Assembly (NCBI RefSeq): GCF_024679245.1
Contig: NC_090188.1
Location: 38,867,992 to 38,931,991, forward strand
Direction: 5' to 3'
DNA from: Pseudorasbora parva
Taxonomy: Eukaryota; Chordata; Actinopteri; Cypriniformes; Gobionidae
DNA: 64,000 bases
Part shown: piece after piece, positions 45,745 through 57,600 of the stretch
Layout of the letters: every line of letters starts with the position of its first letter
Position numbering within the stretch: position 1 is the first letter of the stretch
Program-made: the position numbers and the translations under genes
Notes under the pieces: model-generated
What the model was told of the DNA's origin: nothing
Database searches by the model: none
What the model saw: only the letters and a program-made list of their open reading frames with translations

Positions 45745-46354
45745 AGCATGTTAGCAGTAATACATGAAAAGCCTTTGACGAAAAACAGCCCCAAAGCATG
45801 ATGTTTCCACCCCCATGCTTCACAGTAGGTATGGTGCAACTCAGCATTCTTTCTCCTCAAAAAATGACAAGTTGAGTTTTTACCAAAAAGTTCTATTTTA
45901 CTTTCATCTGACCATATGACATTCTCCCAATCCTCTTCTGAGTCATGCAAATGCTCTCTAGCAAACTTCAGTCGGACCCAGACGTACTGGGTTAAGCAGA
46001 GTCTGGCACTGCAGGATTTTAGTCCCTGGTGGCGTAGTGTGTTACTGATGGTAGCCTTTGTTACGTTGGTCCCAGCTCTCTGCAGATTATTCACTATGTT
46101 CCCCCATGTGGTTCTGGGATTTTTGCTCACCGTTCTTGTGATAATTTTGACCCCACAGTGTAAGATCTTGCGTGGAGCCCCAGATCGAGGGAGATTATCA
46201 GTGGTTTTGTAAATCTTTCATTTTCTAATAATTGCTCCCACAGCTGATTATTTGCACCAAGCTGCTTACCTATTGTAGATTCAGTCTTCCCAGCCTGGTG
46301 CAGGTCTACAATTTTGTTTCTGGTGTCCTTTGACAGCTCTTTGGACATGGCCAT
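45745..46354 (-). pseudogene. Tc1-like transposase relic
   Basis: Start MAMSKELSKDTRNKIVDLHQ and AGKTESTIGKQLGA (46354 down), frameshift near 46210-46130, then NPRTTWGNIVNNLQRAG, VRLKFAREHLHDSEEDWENV and IWSDESKIELFG (first catalytic Asp in WSDESK). The alignment ends after about two thirds of the protein ([15 protein letters not shown]), before the second Asp and the Glu. The N-terminal paired-like domain is intact and the catalytic half is lost. A different family from the next element. Confidence 0.85.
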
Positions 46355-46643
46355 AGTGGAGTTTGGAGTCTGACTGTTTGAGGTTGTGGACAGGTGTTTT
46401 TTAAAATGAGTTCAAACAGGTTCAAACACAAGTTACAGGTCTGTACGAGCCAGAAATCTTGCTTTTTTTGTAGGTGACCAAATACTTATTTTCCACCATA
46501 TTTAGCAAATCAATTATTTTAAAAAAAATCAGACAACGTCTCATAGTTGAAGTGTACCTATGATGAAAATTACAGGCATCATCACTTTAAGTGGGAGAAC
46601 GTGCAAAATTGGTGGCTGACTAAATACTTTTTTTGCCCCACTG
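45745..46643 (-). mobile_element. Tc1-like element, 5' part (ends CAGTGGGGCAAAAAAAGTAT)
   Basis: The right end on the + strand reads ACTTTTTTTGCCCCACTG (to 46643) followed by TA (46644-46645). This is the 5' inverted repeat of a common Tc1-like family. The other end is missing: similarity stops near 45745. Confidence 0.8.
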
Positions 46644-46905
46644 TAATAAATAAACAAAGTTCCAAGGAAAACAGTAATTGATGGACTACAATGAACCATG
46701 ATGGAGCCAAGTCAGAACCAGTGGCGACAAGGTTCTCACTGCATGACTATACAAGAGGAACAAGAGGAACTGACAACTCTCTCTCAAGTAAACAACGCAA
46801 GATCACACGTGTCAGGCCGGAGTTCTTGCACAAGACTTGGAATTGTTATTAAAAATGATAAACTGCAGAAAGTTTGCACTCCAAATTGTCTGTGCGCTGA
46901 TTTGT
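46644..46905. other. Spacer, no recognised gene
   Basis: Contains a repeat-like sequence ending in an A17 tract (46906-46922) that borders the next Tc1-like element. Confidence 0.4.
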
Positions 46906-48066
46906 GAAAAAAAAAAAAAAAAAGATTATGGAGGAGGAACTTGTTGGAGAGACAGAGGAAGCAAGGATTGTGTTCTGCAAAGAGATGACTGCTTCACTGC
47001 GGCGTGGCATGGAGGCAATCAGCCTGTGGCACTGCTGAGGTGTTATGGAGGCCCAGGATGCTTCGATAGCGGCCTTAAGCTCATCCAGAGTGTTGGGTCT
47101 TGCGTCTCTCAACTTTCTCTTTACAATATCCCACAGATTCTCTATGGGGTTCAGGTCAGGAGAGTTGGCAGGCCAATTGAGCACAGTAATACCATGGTCA
47201 GTAAACCATTTACCAGTGGTTTGGCACTGTGAGCAGGTGGACTTGAGATATTTTAGCATTTCCTTCTCTCCAGTCTTCCTCCAGACTCTTGCACCTTGAT
47301 TTCCGAATGACATGCAACATTTGCTTTCATCTGAAAAAAGTACTTTGGACCAATGAGCGACAGTCCAAAAGTGTCTTGACCTGGGGAATGCGGCACCTGT
47401 AGCCCATTTCCTGCACACACCTGTGCACGGTGGCTCTGGATGTTTCTACTCCAGACTCAGTCCACTGCTTCCGCAGGTCCCCCAAGGTCTGGAATCGGTC
47501 CTTCTCCACAATCTTCCTCAGGGTCCGGTCACCTCTTCCTGTTGTGCAGCGTTTTTTTTGCCACACTTTTTCCTTCCCACAGACTTCCCACTGAGGTGCC
47601 TTGATACAGCACTCTGGGTACGGCCTATTCGTTCAGAAATGTCTTTCTGTGTCTTACCCTCTCGCTTGAGGGTGTCAATGATGGCCTTCTGGACAGCAGT
47701 CAGGTCGGCAGTCTTACCCATGATTGCGGTTTTGAGTAATGAACCAGGCTGGGAGTTTTTAAAAGCCTCAGGAATCTTTTGCAGGTGTTTAGAGTTAATT
47801 AGTTGATTCAGATGATTAGGTTAATAGTTCGTTTAGAGAACCTTTTCATGATATGCTAATTTTTTGAGATTAGCAGGGATTTTTGAGGGAATTTTAGGTT
47901 TTCATGAGCTGTATGCCAAAATCATCAGTATTAAAACAATAAAAGACCTGAACTATTTCAGTTGGTGTGCAATGAATATAAAATATATGAAAGTTACATT
48001 TTTATCATTACATTATGGAAAATAATGAACTTTTATCACATATGCTAATTTTTTTAGAAGGACCTG
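46906..48066 (-). mobile_element. Tc1-like element with ACAGGTCCTTCT ends
   Basis: The right end reads TTTTTTTAGAAGGACCTG (to 48066), then TA. The same terminal sequence occurs twice alone at 25892-26145. The left (3') end is truncated at an A-rich tract near 46906-46922, so no left inverted repeat is present. Confidence 0.8.
46930..47721 (-). pseudogene. Tc1-like transposase relic, nearly full length
   Basis: Three pieces cover the protein: MGKTADLTAVQKAIIDTLKR ... RIGRTQSAVSRHLSGK (HTH, 47518-47721), GDRTLRKIVEKDRFQTLGDL ... VHRCVQEMGYRCRIP (47327-47566), and 46849-47418 with VLFSDESKCCMSFG (first Asp), ITVLNWPANSPDLNPIENLW (region before the Glu) and a C-terminal tail. The usual second-Asp region (QDNAPCH type) is deleted, with GEKEMLKYLKSTCSQCQTTGK occupying its place. 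Two frame breaks and this deletion make it inactive. Confidence 0.85.
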
Positions 48067-48180
48067 TATATAGATACCCGTGATAGAGATACTCTAGAAC
48101 TGGACTGGAGTGTATTATAGATTGTGTTGACATCTAATAAGAGTTTGTTAGAATCAAGTGAGGAGATGGGGTGGTGGAGG

Positions 48181-48310
48181 GATGCTAAAATGAAAATGGT
48201 CAACGAAAGAAGATCTTATCGTTGTTTAGCTTGATGTGCTCCACTCATGATTAATTAGGTTTAATTATCTGAGCGTGCTCCTCCTGAAATTTTGTAAATA
48301 AAAAAAACAT
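48181..48310 (-). repeat. 1.3-kb repeat family, truncated copy E
   Basis: GCTAAAATGAAAATGGTCAA ... TTTAATTATCTGAGCGTGCT ... AAATAAAAAAAACATCAC matches the right end of copy D (52825-52999). At its end the sequence AACATCACCTCA continues without the MITE that sits in copy D at 53000, so it acts as an empty site. Confidence 0.65.
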
Positions 48311-49017
48311 CACCTCACGAGTTCACACTTAAATCAAATGAAATAGAGTACAGATTATGCGTATTTGGCGTGCAGTCTAGGGGAGGGCTCTGGGCTCGGA
48401 ATATGGCCCGAAGCCAGAGTACCCCCAAAAATGCAAGAAACAGAGGACAGCCACACACCCCACCCCCCATTATGCAGATAATTGGTGGGCTGGCATTTTG
48501 CTTGGTTGCTTGACCAGAAGAGCCCATGTTGGCTCTGATGGGAGCAGATCATGGGCCCTACTGGCTGATGGACTGGGAGCAACCTTGTTTTGGAACGATC
48601 GATTGGGAAGGCTCTTCTGGGAGGGAACAGCAATCTGGTCATCATATAAAGCCATTGTGTCTCTTCAGAAGACTTAGATTTGAATCAGACACTCGATTAG
48701 TTATTTTTACAATGCTTTTATGACATTTATTGGATCTTTTTGATCCAAAGTTTGAGAGGAATGGACAGTCCTGCCGTCTAAGACTACCAGTCCAAGACTG
48801 GCCGTCTTGATGCCCTAGCATTAGTACTTTATGATGCCTGTGGCACCGGGAATAGACTTAAATGGAGGGATAGAAATCGCAGGTTTTATAACAAACATCT
48901 TCATTTGTTTACAAGCTAAACAAAACACAATTAGAAATTCGATTAATTGTGCAGCTCTATATTAATGCTGTATGTAACTTTAGAGACAGTCCCTCAATCC
49001 ACGGATATCGAATGACC
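48311..49017. other. Unassigned sequence
   Basis: 48340-48660 is more GC-rich (GGGAGGGCTCTGGGCTCGGA, TTGGGAAGGCTCTTCTGGGA) and is probably a dispersed repeat. No credible protein. Confidence 0.35.
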
Positions 49018-49146
49018 ATGTCAAGTAGGGCTGCACGATTTGGTGAAAATATATAATTGCGATTATTCTGGGTAAAATTGCGATTGCGATTTAAAATGCG
49101 ATTATTGTTATTATTATCTTTTACAAATGAAAAGTGTTTGTATATA

Positions 49147-49462
49147 ACGTCTCGGGTTATGTATATAACCCTTGTTCCCTATATCGAGGGAACTTCGCAC
49201 TGCGTCGAAACGACGAATTTGGGGATGCTCCCTAAGCATCAACGCATCTGAAGTATGAATGAAACTAGTCCAATCCTGATTGGTCCTACGTCATGACGTA
49301 GATGTGACGGCATACCCGGAAGCTATAAAGGGGAGCCCGGCGCATTGTAGCGTCAATTATCGCGATGAAGCAAAACGCTCTCAGGCGATATAAGGTGTGG
49401 CGACGAGACACAGTGCTCGTTCCCTCTCAGGGAACAAGGGTTATATACATAACCCGAGACGT
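49147..49462. repeat. Perfect 33-bp inverted repeat in the DIRS 3' end
   Basis: 49147-49179 (begins ACGTCTCGGGTTATGTATAT) and 49430-49462 (ends ACATAACCCGAGACGT) are exact reverse complements, spaced by 250 bases. It is consistent with the internal complementary region of DIRS. Confidence 0.9.
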
Positions 49463-49578
49463 TCCCTATGTCAAGGGAAATTCGCACTGCGTCAAAACGA
49501 CGAATTTGGGGAACGAGTGCCCACTAGGTCACACCAAGGATACGCCTGCCCTATTGTGAAACTGGAGACCAGGCACAA

Positions 49579-49800
49579 TTAGGACTGGAATACCCTGCCG
49601 CCGGGTGTCGCAGGGAGGTGTAAGCTGTAAAACCTTATGAACATGTGCTGAGTAGCCCAGCCGGCCGCTTCACAGATGTCCTGCATAGGGACTCCGGAGA
49701 GAAGGGCCAACAAGGAGGCCATGCCCCTGGTAGAATGGGCTCTCAAGGCAAAAGGTGATTGCGCACCTGATATGACAAAGCTATAGCCTGCACAATCCAA
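49579..49800 (-). pseudogene. DIRS tyrosine recombinase, C-terminal fragment
   Basis: Reads ALRAHSTRGMASLLALLSGV (H-x-x-R replaced by HSTR, still His...Arg) and ICEAAGWATQHMFIRFYSLH with the Tyr nucleophile, then LPATPGGRVFQ. It parallels 6740-6912 of the first DIRS copy. The N-terminal part is deleted and joined to gag sequence. Confidence 0.85.
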
Positions 49801-49831
49801 ATACTAATAGTAGGGGTTGATGCAGGCAACC

Positions 49832-50340
49832 CTACTTCTTGGGTGAGCCAAAACACACTAACAGCTGGTCTGATTTCCCCACTGAGCTGACCTTTCCAGA
49901 TAAATCCCTAAGGCCCGAACCGGGCACAAAAGGAACAGTCTCTATAAGCTCCTCTTGGGCGGGTGGATGCGGTGGTGACATATATGCAGCTCCACCCACC
50001 TCAATGTTGATCTCGTCTGGATCCTCAGACCCGGAGAGGATCAACATCGGATTCTCCACCCCGGGGGAAGAAGCCGCTTCGCGGGCTTCCACACATGGTG
50101 GGAGAACCTCTGAACTGTCAGAGGAATATTGAGAAAGTGCCTCAGCAGTCTCAATCTCCGCTGACAAGTCCAGCTGTGAGCCCCATGATCTGCGACGCCC
50201 AGAACCACGGGGCTCACGTGGTTGGCCGGCCTAATCAAAGACCCCCAACCGAGACCTCAGCACCCTGAGCGTCAGCAGCTCACAATGACTGCAGGCGGCT
50301 CCCTCGAGAGCCACCTGAGCATGCTGAACGCCCAGGCAAT
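49832..50340 (-). pseudogene. DIRS gag N-terminal fragment
   Basis: The minus strand reads an acidic Ser/Glu-rich stretch (ETAEALSQYSSDSSEVLPPC, PMLILSGSEDPDEINIEVGG), comparable to the segment at about 590-760 in the first DIRS copy (LSASEDLNVLSIEVV). Upstream, the Cys/His-rich start occurs in another frame (HVSPVVLGVADHGAHSWTC). A frameshift separates the two. Confidence 0.7.
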
Positions 50341-50442
50341 GTACAAACAGAGAATGCGTGTCCGTTCCCGAAATAAAGCGGGGGACATGGGTGCACGCAT
50401 CTCTTAAACTTGGTAGCCAGTATACTTTATAGGTCTCTTGAT

Positions 50443-50565
<123 letters not shown>

Positions 50566-51739
50566 GACAATGGGACAGACAACAATAAATAGACAGTCTT
50601 TCAAACACTCACATCTACGTCATTACGTAGGACCAATCAGGATTGGACTAGTTTCATTCATACTTCAGATGCATTGATTCTTAGGGAGCATCCCCAAATT
50701 AGTTGTTTTGACGCAGTGCGAAGTTCCCTCGATATAGGGAACATTTTGTGTTTATATATTATTGTGACTAATAATAATTATTATGATTATTATTACTGCT
50801 AAAAATATTTTAAAAAATAACAAATATTACCATTACAATAACATTTTCATAATTACAAATAAAAAAAGAATATGCCAGAACAAATATAACAATATAATAC
50901 TAATACTAATTATTATTATTATTATTGTAATATTTTACAGAAAACTTATTTTACAAAAAAATAAAAATAATGCTGGGTTACCTATTAATATGCAGACAGC
51001 CTATGACTAAAAAACATTAGAAAGGTCTAAGCCTAAGGAGTTATTGAAAAAAAATAAAAAAGTTTTTAATTCATACTGAAAGCCAGAGGGCGCCCTTGAA
51101 CAGAAAACGCCACATTTGCCTTAAAGAAGTAATCAACGTTATTTTTCAGGAAATCCATGATGTGAAGCTAAAGCGGTGTAAACAGAAGATAGAGACGCTT
51201 TAATTAAACATGACGACAATAAACATGACTGCAGCAAAATATGGTGTATTTGAGTTCTTCAAGCCGTCAAGGGTATTTTTTAATAATAATAAAGTATATT
51301 ATAATACAGTGCTGATTGACATAGAATACTATAAAATAACCCATCGTCTGCCTCACTCTGTGATGAGAAGCCACATCAGCTTACAAACACTCGACTGACA
51401 ATATGAAGAGAGGTAAAACATGTTATTAAACGTCGTCTTTTGTTGCACAGGTTTATGAACGCCCAACTAGTTTGTGAAGATGTTTGACTCGTGTTGCTTT
51501 TTCAAACGCATGTTATAAGCAACTCAAACTCACAGTCTTTCAGACGGAGCTGCGATTATCACAGAGCCGCTCTTCGCTAACACAATGGGCATTTATTTAT
51601 TTAATTTAAATCGCAGCCTTTCAGCTTCCATAATCGCGCACAAGCCAAATCGCGATTGCGGTTCGATTTTGATTAATCGTGCAGCACTAATGTCAAGCCA
51701 GCTTTACTCCAGTTAATTTCACCTGTAATAAGTCTGTCT

Positions 51740-52993
51740 GGCCAGTAGGAATGTACTATAAACTTTTGATCGTAAAAAGCCTTTTGGTGAGTTACTGTGA
51801 ATTTGCAGACGGTCCCTAAAGCAGCCAAAGAGGATACTTTACCTCGCTAAATTAGGTACTGCTCCTTTAAGGCGGAACGTACTTTCTTCTCACTCGCTGA
51901 TGAGTGGGCAGTCCGTAGATGGAGAACATCGCATGGATGCGTTCTAAATTTTGCCATTAATTTTTCTGTTTAGTAATGCAGTAGTCAGTGGAGTGTTTGC
52001 AAACTGCCCCAAAGTATGCATGGGATCTACGGTGATAATAAACCCCCTTTGAAATGTCTGATACGTGAGTTTGCTTACTTGGCTGCAACCATTCAGGCCA
52101 GTTATCCGGCCTCTCTGTGTGAAGCGTATAATACTACATATCATATTAATCACAATAAAGAAAACATTGTCATTGTTGATAAGAATTCACTTTGGCATAA
52201 ATATGCGCTATTCATTGTGAACTGCTCTGAACTGAAGCATTGATGTGTGAGCCCGTAGAGAGCTCAGAATCTGAAACGTGAAGCTCATATTATCAGCTGG
52301 TTCTAACTTGTGGCTGATCGTTGGCGCATCTTTTTAGCGATTTAGCTTTACAAGCAAGTAACGTTAGTTCATCATCAACTAACGGCAACCTTGTGATGAA
52401 TGCAATTCTCGTGTGTGAATAGTATCTGTCACTCTGTAGTATGTAGAGGCGGCAATATTGCAAGATAGATTGATGTGTGCCTGCAAATTATTTAAGATCA
52501 TTTTCTTTCTGTTGTAGATTCCCTTGTTGCAAGTCTGCGGTGTGCACTTTTTACACTGTCCGAGTGCTTTAGTGGTTGACAACCCACTGGTAGCATACCT
52601 TACAACAATGATTAGACTTTAGAAGACAGAATAGCAATTGTGAACGGTAGCAAACACAATTATATTCATGAAAAGCAGAATTGATTTTACTGTGAATGCT
52701 GATGGAAGCAGCTGAAATGGCTTAGGAATCTGTAAGAAAAAGATTTTAACATTGAATTGCTTCGAGCTGTTTGAGCTAAACACGTGTGGGCAGGCGAGGC
52801 GACCTGCCGGAAAAGCCATCCATGCTAAAATGAAAATGGTCAACGAAAGGTAAATCTGCTGTATATATACACACCTCTTATCGTTGATTAGCTTGATGTT
52901 TAATTAGGTTTAATTATCTGAGTGTGCTCCACTTGTGTTTAATTAGGTTTAATTATCTGCACGTGCTCCTCCCGAAATTTTGTTAATAAAAAA
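51740..52993 (-). repeat. 1.3-kb repeat family, copy D (inverted relative to C)
   Basis: Inverted copy of 39283-40597. Shared landmarks: GCCAGTAGGAAT, TTTTGGTGAGTTACTGTGAA, GATAATAAACCCCCTTTGAA, CCTCTCTGTGTGAAGCGTAT, GGAAAAGCCATCCATGCTAA and CGTGCTCCTCCCGAAATTTT. The GATAATAAA in this orientation is a possible poly(A) signal. Together with C it forms an inverted pair 11.1 kb apart. Probably independent insertions, since no element-wide gene set lies between. Confidence 0.65.
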
Positions 52994-52999
52994 CATCAT

Positions 53000-53274
53000 G
53001 GTAACACTTTACAATAACAGGACATGAATTAATAGTTAATTCAACATGAACTCATGATCAGTTAAGATATGAACTAATCATGAACAAATGAGGAGCTATC
53101 CTTAATTAAGACATGAGTCATAATGATTCATGCATGAATACAGCAGCATTAATACATGTTAGTACATGTTTGGTAATTAATGCATTAATTAACATGTATG
53201 GGTAAACTCAATCTAACAGGTTCCATTAATTGCCAAACATGTACTAACATGTCCTGTTATTGTAAAGTGTTACC
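53000..53274. mobile_element. hAT-like MITE with TIRs of at least 27 bp
   Basis: The ends GGTAACACTTTACAATAACA(GGACATG) and (CATGTCC)TGTTATTGTAAAGTGTTACC are exact inverted repeats over 27 bases. Flanks AACATCAT (52992-52999) and AACATCAC (53275-53282) match in 7 of 8 positions. Copy E of the host repeat (48300-48312) shows the unoccupied site. Inner ATTAATTAACATGTAT-type sequence is also partly palindromic. The ends share the GGTWACACTTTA start with the MITE at 29042. Confidence 0.85.
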
Positions 53275-53282
53275 AACATCAC

Positions 53283-53760
53283 TTCTTTCAGTAATGTGAG
53301 TCCTTTGAATCATTTTGAACTGTATGAGTTGGAGGTTTGAGTTGCTAGTCATTGAAAATGTATTATTACAGATTTCCTTCCAGAGGTCGTGTTGAGGGAG
53401 AAGGATAAATCTTGGTCCCATTTGCTCATGGATGTTATAATTGTTGCATCATCATTTGATATAAGTTTATGTAGTTTGGAAGTTCATGGAAGTGCCTTCC
53501 ATTATCTGAGAGGGATGAAGTGGGTTATTGATTATGTTTATGTTGGATTTAGCTATAATTTAATTTGATGATATTGGAGAAACTGCTCTCCCCCAAGACC
53601 GTACATCTGGGCTAGTTCTTTAAATGATGCAAATCTGTTATTTTAAAACAAGTGATTGATAACAAGTGAGTAATTCCTTTTTGTTGCCATTATGGAAAAC
53701 TGACAGGTTTATTGTTTATTTCTCCTGGTGACTTGTAGGGGTTTTGTAAACATAATAGAC
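53283..53760. other. No gene recognised
   Basis: AT-rich unassigned sequence. Confidence 0.4.
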
Positions 53761-54668
53761 TATTTTCTACCCTGATTTTGAGGCTCTCCCCTGGAACACT
53801 CGGTTTTGATGGGCGTGCCGCACTGAAGATTTAGAAGTAAATGCCAACTGATAGGATTGGATAAGATTTGCTTATTTAATGAGCTTCAGCTCCCCTGTGA
53901 GTATATGTGAGGGATTGTTTTTGTGTGAAAAAACGGCGACCGGAATGAATTGCCCACAGGGATCGGACAGTATCCTTATCAAACAAACACAATGAACTAT
54001 CTATCATCCACCCGCCATTGATTGGAACGTAATTTTTTTAATTACTTGTCCTGCCTTGATCGGTGGATATAACCACAAACCGTACACACACACACACCAT
54101 GGGCTTTGCACACCCTGGCCCTTTCATGTCTGAGTCTGATCCTGAATCACAATGAACCAACAACATCACAAATAAAGGATTCTTCCGCCTTTGACAGCGT
54201 GCTAATGTATGTTCAGCTAGACACGTACACACAGTAGATGTCATACAACATGTAACAATGCAAATACTATCACATATTAAAAACATTTTACTCACATTAG
54301 TTTCTTGCTTCATTCATTCATGTAATCTCATCATGTCTGCAAATCCGGTCTCTTGTTTACGAACAAATTTGTGGTGAAATGAAGAACAAACGCACAATGT
54401 CTTCCCCACGTGAGCTGGTTATTCATTAAAAATAAAGTTAATCCATGCATTCATAATATTGGAATCAGAATGAAGCTTATTGCTTATTGCATGATTATGC
54501 TGCCTAAGAAGTTGGATCCGGTTTAGCTCTGCTACAGGTTCAGTTGTTGTTTGAGGCGGTGTTTCATCATTTGCTGGGCCTGGTGTCATTAAAAGCTTTT
54601 CTTGGACTAACAAGGATATTTTCAGCTCTGAAAGTTAAAGAATATTCTTATATTACCATGACCTTTTA
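53761..54668 (-). repeat. Unclassified repeat family, copy B
   Basis: Inverted match of 28386-29834. It carries more coding-like sequence than copy A: 54419-54613 on the minus strand reads MTPGPANDETPPQTTTEPVA then ELNRIQLLRQHNHAI, suggesting a decayed protein gene in the parent element. It ends exactly where the Tc1-like element begins (TA at 54669-54670). The superfamily is not recognised. Confidence 0.65.
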
Positions 54669-54828
54669 TACACTCACCTAAAGGATTATTAGGAAAACCT
54701 GTTTAATTTCTCATTAATGCAATGATCTAATCAACCAATCACATGGCAGTTGCTTCAATGCATTAAGGAGTGTGGTCCTGGTCAAGAAAATCTCCTGAAC
54801 TCCAAACTGAATGTCAGAATGGGAAAGA

Positions 54829-56101
54829 AACAGGGCTGGACTGGGGCTAAAATTCGGCTCTGGCATACCCAGCACATCCGGCCCATGAGTTCCCCGTGAA
54901 TGTTTTTGCTGGGGTTGGGGCCTTAAATTGGAGTATATAAATAAAACTAGGACAAATAATGATAGATATTATCAAATTTGCTGAAAATGCAGATAAACTT
55001 AATATTGTTTTTTTTTTTGTCACACAGAAATGCCCTTGGCAGTAAAGCACTGATGATTTTGAGCTAGGGTGCAGTAAAGTAAATTTACTTCTTTTAAATT
55101 GCTGTCATCATTTACTCACTCTTGTGTCATTTCAAACCTGTATGACTTCTGTGAAACACAAAATAAAATGTTTTGAAGAATGTTGACAACCTAGCCATTT
55201 TGGTTAGGCTACCATTTGTATATTGTATGAACAAAAAAACAGACTCAAATTATTTTATTTTATGCTACACAGAAATAAATTCATTTAGGTTTGGAATGAC
55301 ATTAGGGTGAGTAAATGATCACATTTTTGGGCTGGAAAATCATATTTTTCAAGAGTTAACACATCATAAGTAAGACACTGATATCTATCTTTTATGAGGC
55401 TATTCAATTTCATTAAATCTATAAAAAAAAAAAAAAAAAAGTTAATACAACTTTTAAAGAGGAAAAAAAGCCTTGTCCTTAATTCATGGGATCCAGACTT
55501 TAAAACTGTTTTATAGACTGTAGTTTAACTGTAGGCCAGTTTCATTTAAATGTAAGATCATGGTTGGGACTGTAAAAACCTTGCTCCTCATTATATGGCT
55601 AAATGGTTTCTAAAACTATATAAAACATATATAATAAACTAAAAAAAAAAAAGTAAACACCTGTAGAAAATACGAATACAGCCTCTATAAAAGTGATTTA
55701 TATTCTGCAATAATTTAAGTAATATAGAAACATTTTTAATAAATGTTTCATCCAAAACACCATATTTCTTCGCTGTTAGTAGCTGCAAGGTAAATTGTGG
55801 TTCTGCTAAAGTGAAACGTTTGTGTGTATTGCCGTTTTCCACTTTACCTCGTCATGAATAGGCTACATGCTCGCGGCTGTTTTCAGCTGATTCAACACAG
55901 AACCTGTAATGTTCCCATATCACACGATTGTATAAAACTAAAATCGGAGTCAAAGTGCCGTATAGAGCAGCATTTAAACACAGCGTACGTTTGTCAGCGC
56001 CTGCGCTGTGCGGATATTCGCCTTTTGCAGTTCCATGCGCTCAAATAGCCTAATAAATAAATAAATAGAAAAATAGCGCCTAATATGGAGGGGAGGAGCT
56101 C
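54829..56101. other. Block inserted in the Tc1-like element
   Basis: It begins CAGGGCTGGACTGGGGCTAA, like the sequence at 41519, so both may start the same dispersed element. It contains a TTTACTCACTCTTGTGTCAT / GGAATGACATTAGGGTGAGT inverted MITE (about 55105-55335). No gene recognised. About 100 bases of Tc1 sequence are missing at the junction. Confidence 0.5.
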
Positions 56102-56815
56102 TGGGATTTTCACGCACAACCATTTCTAGGGTTTACAAAGAATGGTGTGAAAAGGGAAAATCATCCAGTATGCGACAGACTTGTAGGCGAAAATGCCTTG
56201 TTGATGCTAGAGGTCAGATGAGAATGGGCCGACTGATTCAAGCTGATAGAAGAGCAACTTTGACTGAAATAACCACTCGTTACAACCAAGGTATGCAGCA
56301 AAGCATTTGTGAAGCCACAACACGCACAACCTTGAGGCGGATGGACTATAACAGCAGAAGACCCCACCGGGTAAAACTCATCTCCACTACAAATAGAAAA
56401 AACAGGCTACAATTTGCACAGGCTCACCAAAATTGGACAGTTGAAGACTGGAGAAATGTTGCCTGGTCTGATGAGTCCGGATTTCTGTTAAGACATTCAG
56501 ATGGTAGAGTAAGAATTTGATGTAAACAGAATGAGAATATGGATCCATCATGCCTTGTTACCCCTGTGCAGGCTGCTGGTAGTGGTGTAATGGTGTGGGG
56601 ATGTTTTCTTGGCACATTTTTGGCCCCTTAGTGCCAATTGGGCATTGTTTGAATACCACGGCCTACCTGAGCATTGTTTCTGACCATGTCCATCCCTTTA
56701 TGACCACCATGTACCATCCTCTGATGGCTAATTCCAGCAGGATAATGCACCATGTCACAAAGCTCGAATAATTTCAAATTGTTTTCTTGAACATGACAAT
56801 GAGTTCACTGTACAA
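56102..56815 (+). pseudogene. Tc1-like transposase relic
   Basis: 116 codons are open at 56170-56520: MRQTCRRKCLVDARGQMRMG, QADRRATLTEITTRYNQG, ENRLQFAQAH-like NRLQFAQAHQNWTVEDWRNV and AWSDESGFLLRHSDGRVRI (first catalytic Asp in WSDESG). After a stop at 56518 the frame continues broken through VMVWGCFL-like and QQDNAPCH-like sequence (56738-56765, CAGGATAATGCACCATGTCA, second Asp). The C-terminal Glu region is lost at about 56815. The expected N-terminus is split off by the inserted block. Confidence 0.85.
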
Positions 56816-57147
56816 AATCCTTATTCAGAGCAGCGCCATGACAGGCATGGAAGTGAGGCTGGGAGGGATAGATGTACCATGTTTTTAATGGCATCCACTG
56901 TTAAAAGTTGTACAAAGCTCCTAGATCATTTATAATTTTCCACATCTCATATTGTGGGGATTTTTTCGTCTCCTGAAGTTTCTTGGAAAGATATATTTTT
57001 TCAGAGTTTCATCAGCAGAACAATCCAAAAACACATCAAATAATAGGCATAACCTACTAAAGAGATGTGTGTCTATCACTCACAGCCTCAGTTTCAGTCC
57101 TGTTAAAAATCAAAGATGATGCTGCTGTGAATAAGGTCTATTGCCGA

Positions 57148-57191
<44 letters not shown>

Positions 57192-57600
57192 GATATAGAT
57201 ATATATATATATAGATATAGATATATATAAAGATAAACTTGAAAAGGTATACAGGAGAAGGCAAAAACAACAGTTACAGTCAACTGTAAAGATAATGCTG
57301 GACAATAAACTGAGGAAACTGAACAGTATAAATTCACAGACATGATGAACTGAACTAGAATCAGGGCTGCGTCCAAAATCTACCAAATCTGCATCCAAGT
57401 TATTCATTTGTGAACGTTAAAAAGTATATTCTGTGAGTGTGTGTAGTCTGAATGTCATCTGGACGTACTATATTCATCAGGTTGTCATTTTTATGTGACC
57501 TACCAGCATCAGTTGCGTCGCTTCACTGCCATTCATAAATCCTCTCCTGTGGCCTCATGGGATAGTAAAAAGTCCATCGTTACCGCTCTAGAATCTCAAA
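56816..57600. other. Unassigned, with a short (TA)n/(TATAGA)n
   Basis: 57151-57228 is TA-rich with TATAGATATAGATA units. No gene is seen. Confidence 0.4.

Larger units (their letters stand above)
54671..56815 (+). mobile_element. Tc1-like element (same family as 20262-24800), interrupted and 3'-truncated
   Basis: The left end CACTCACCTAAAGGATTATT at 54671 follows TA. The first 160 bases, including the start region (TGTCAGAATGGGAAAGAAA), run to about 54828. The body resumes at GGGATTTTCACGCACAACC (about 56102) and follows the transposase to about 56815, where similarity stops before the right inverted repeat. Confidence 0.85.
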
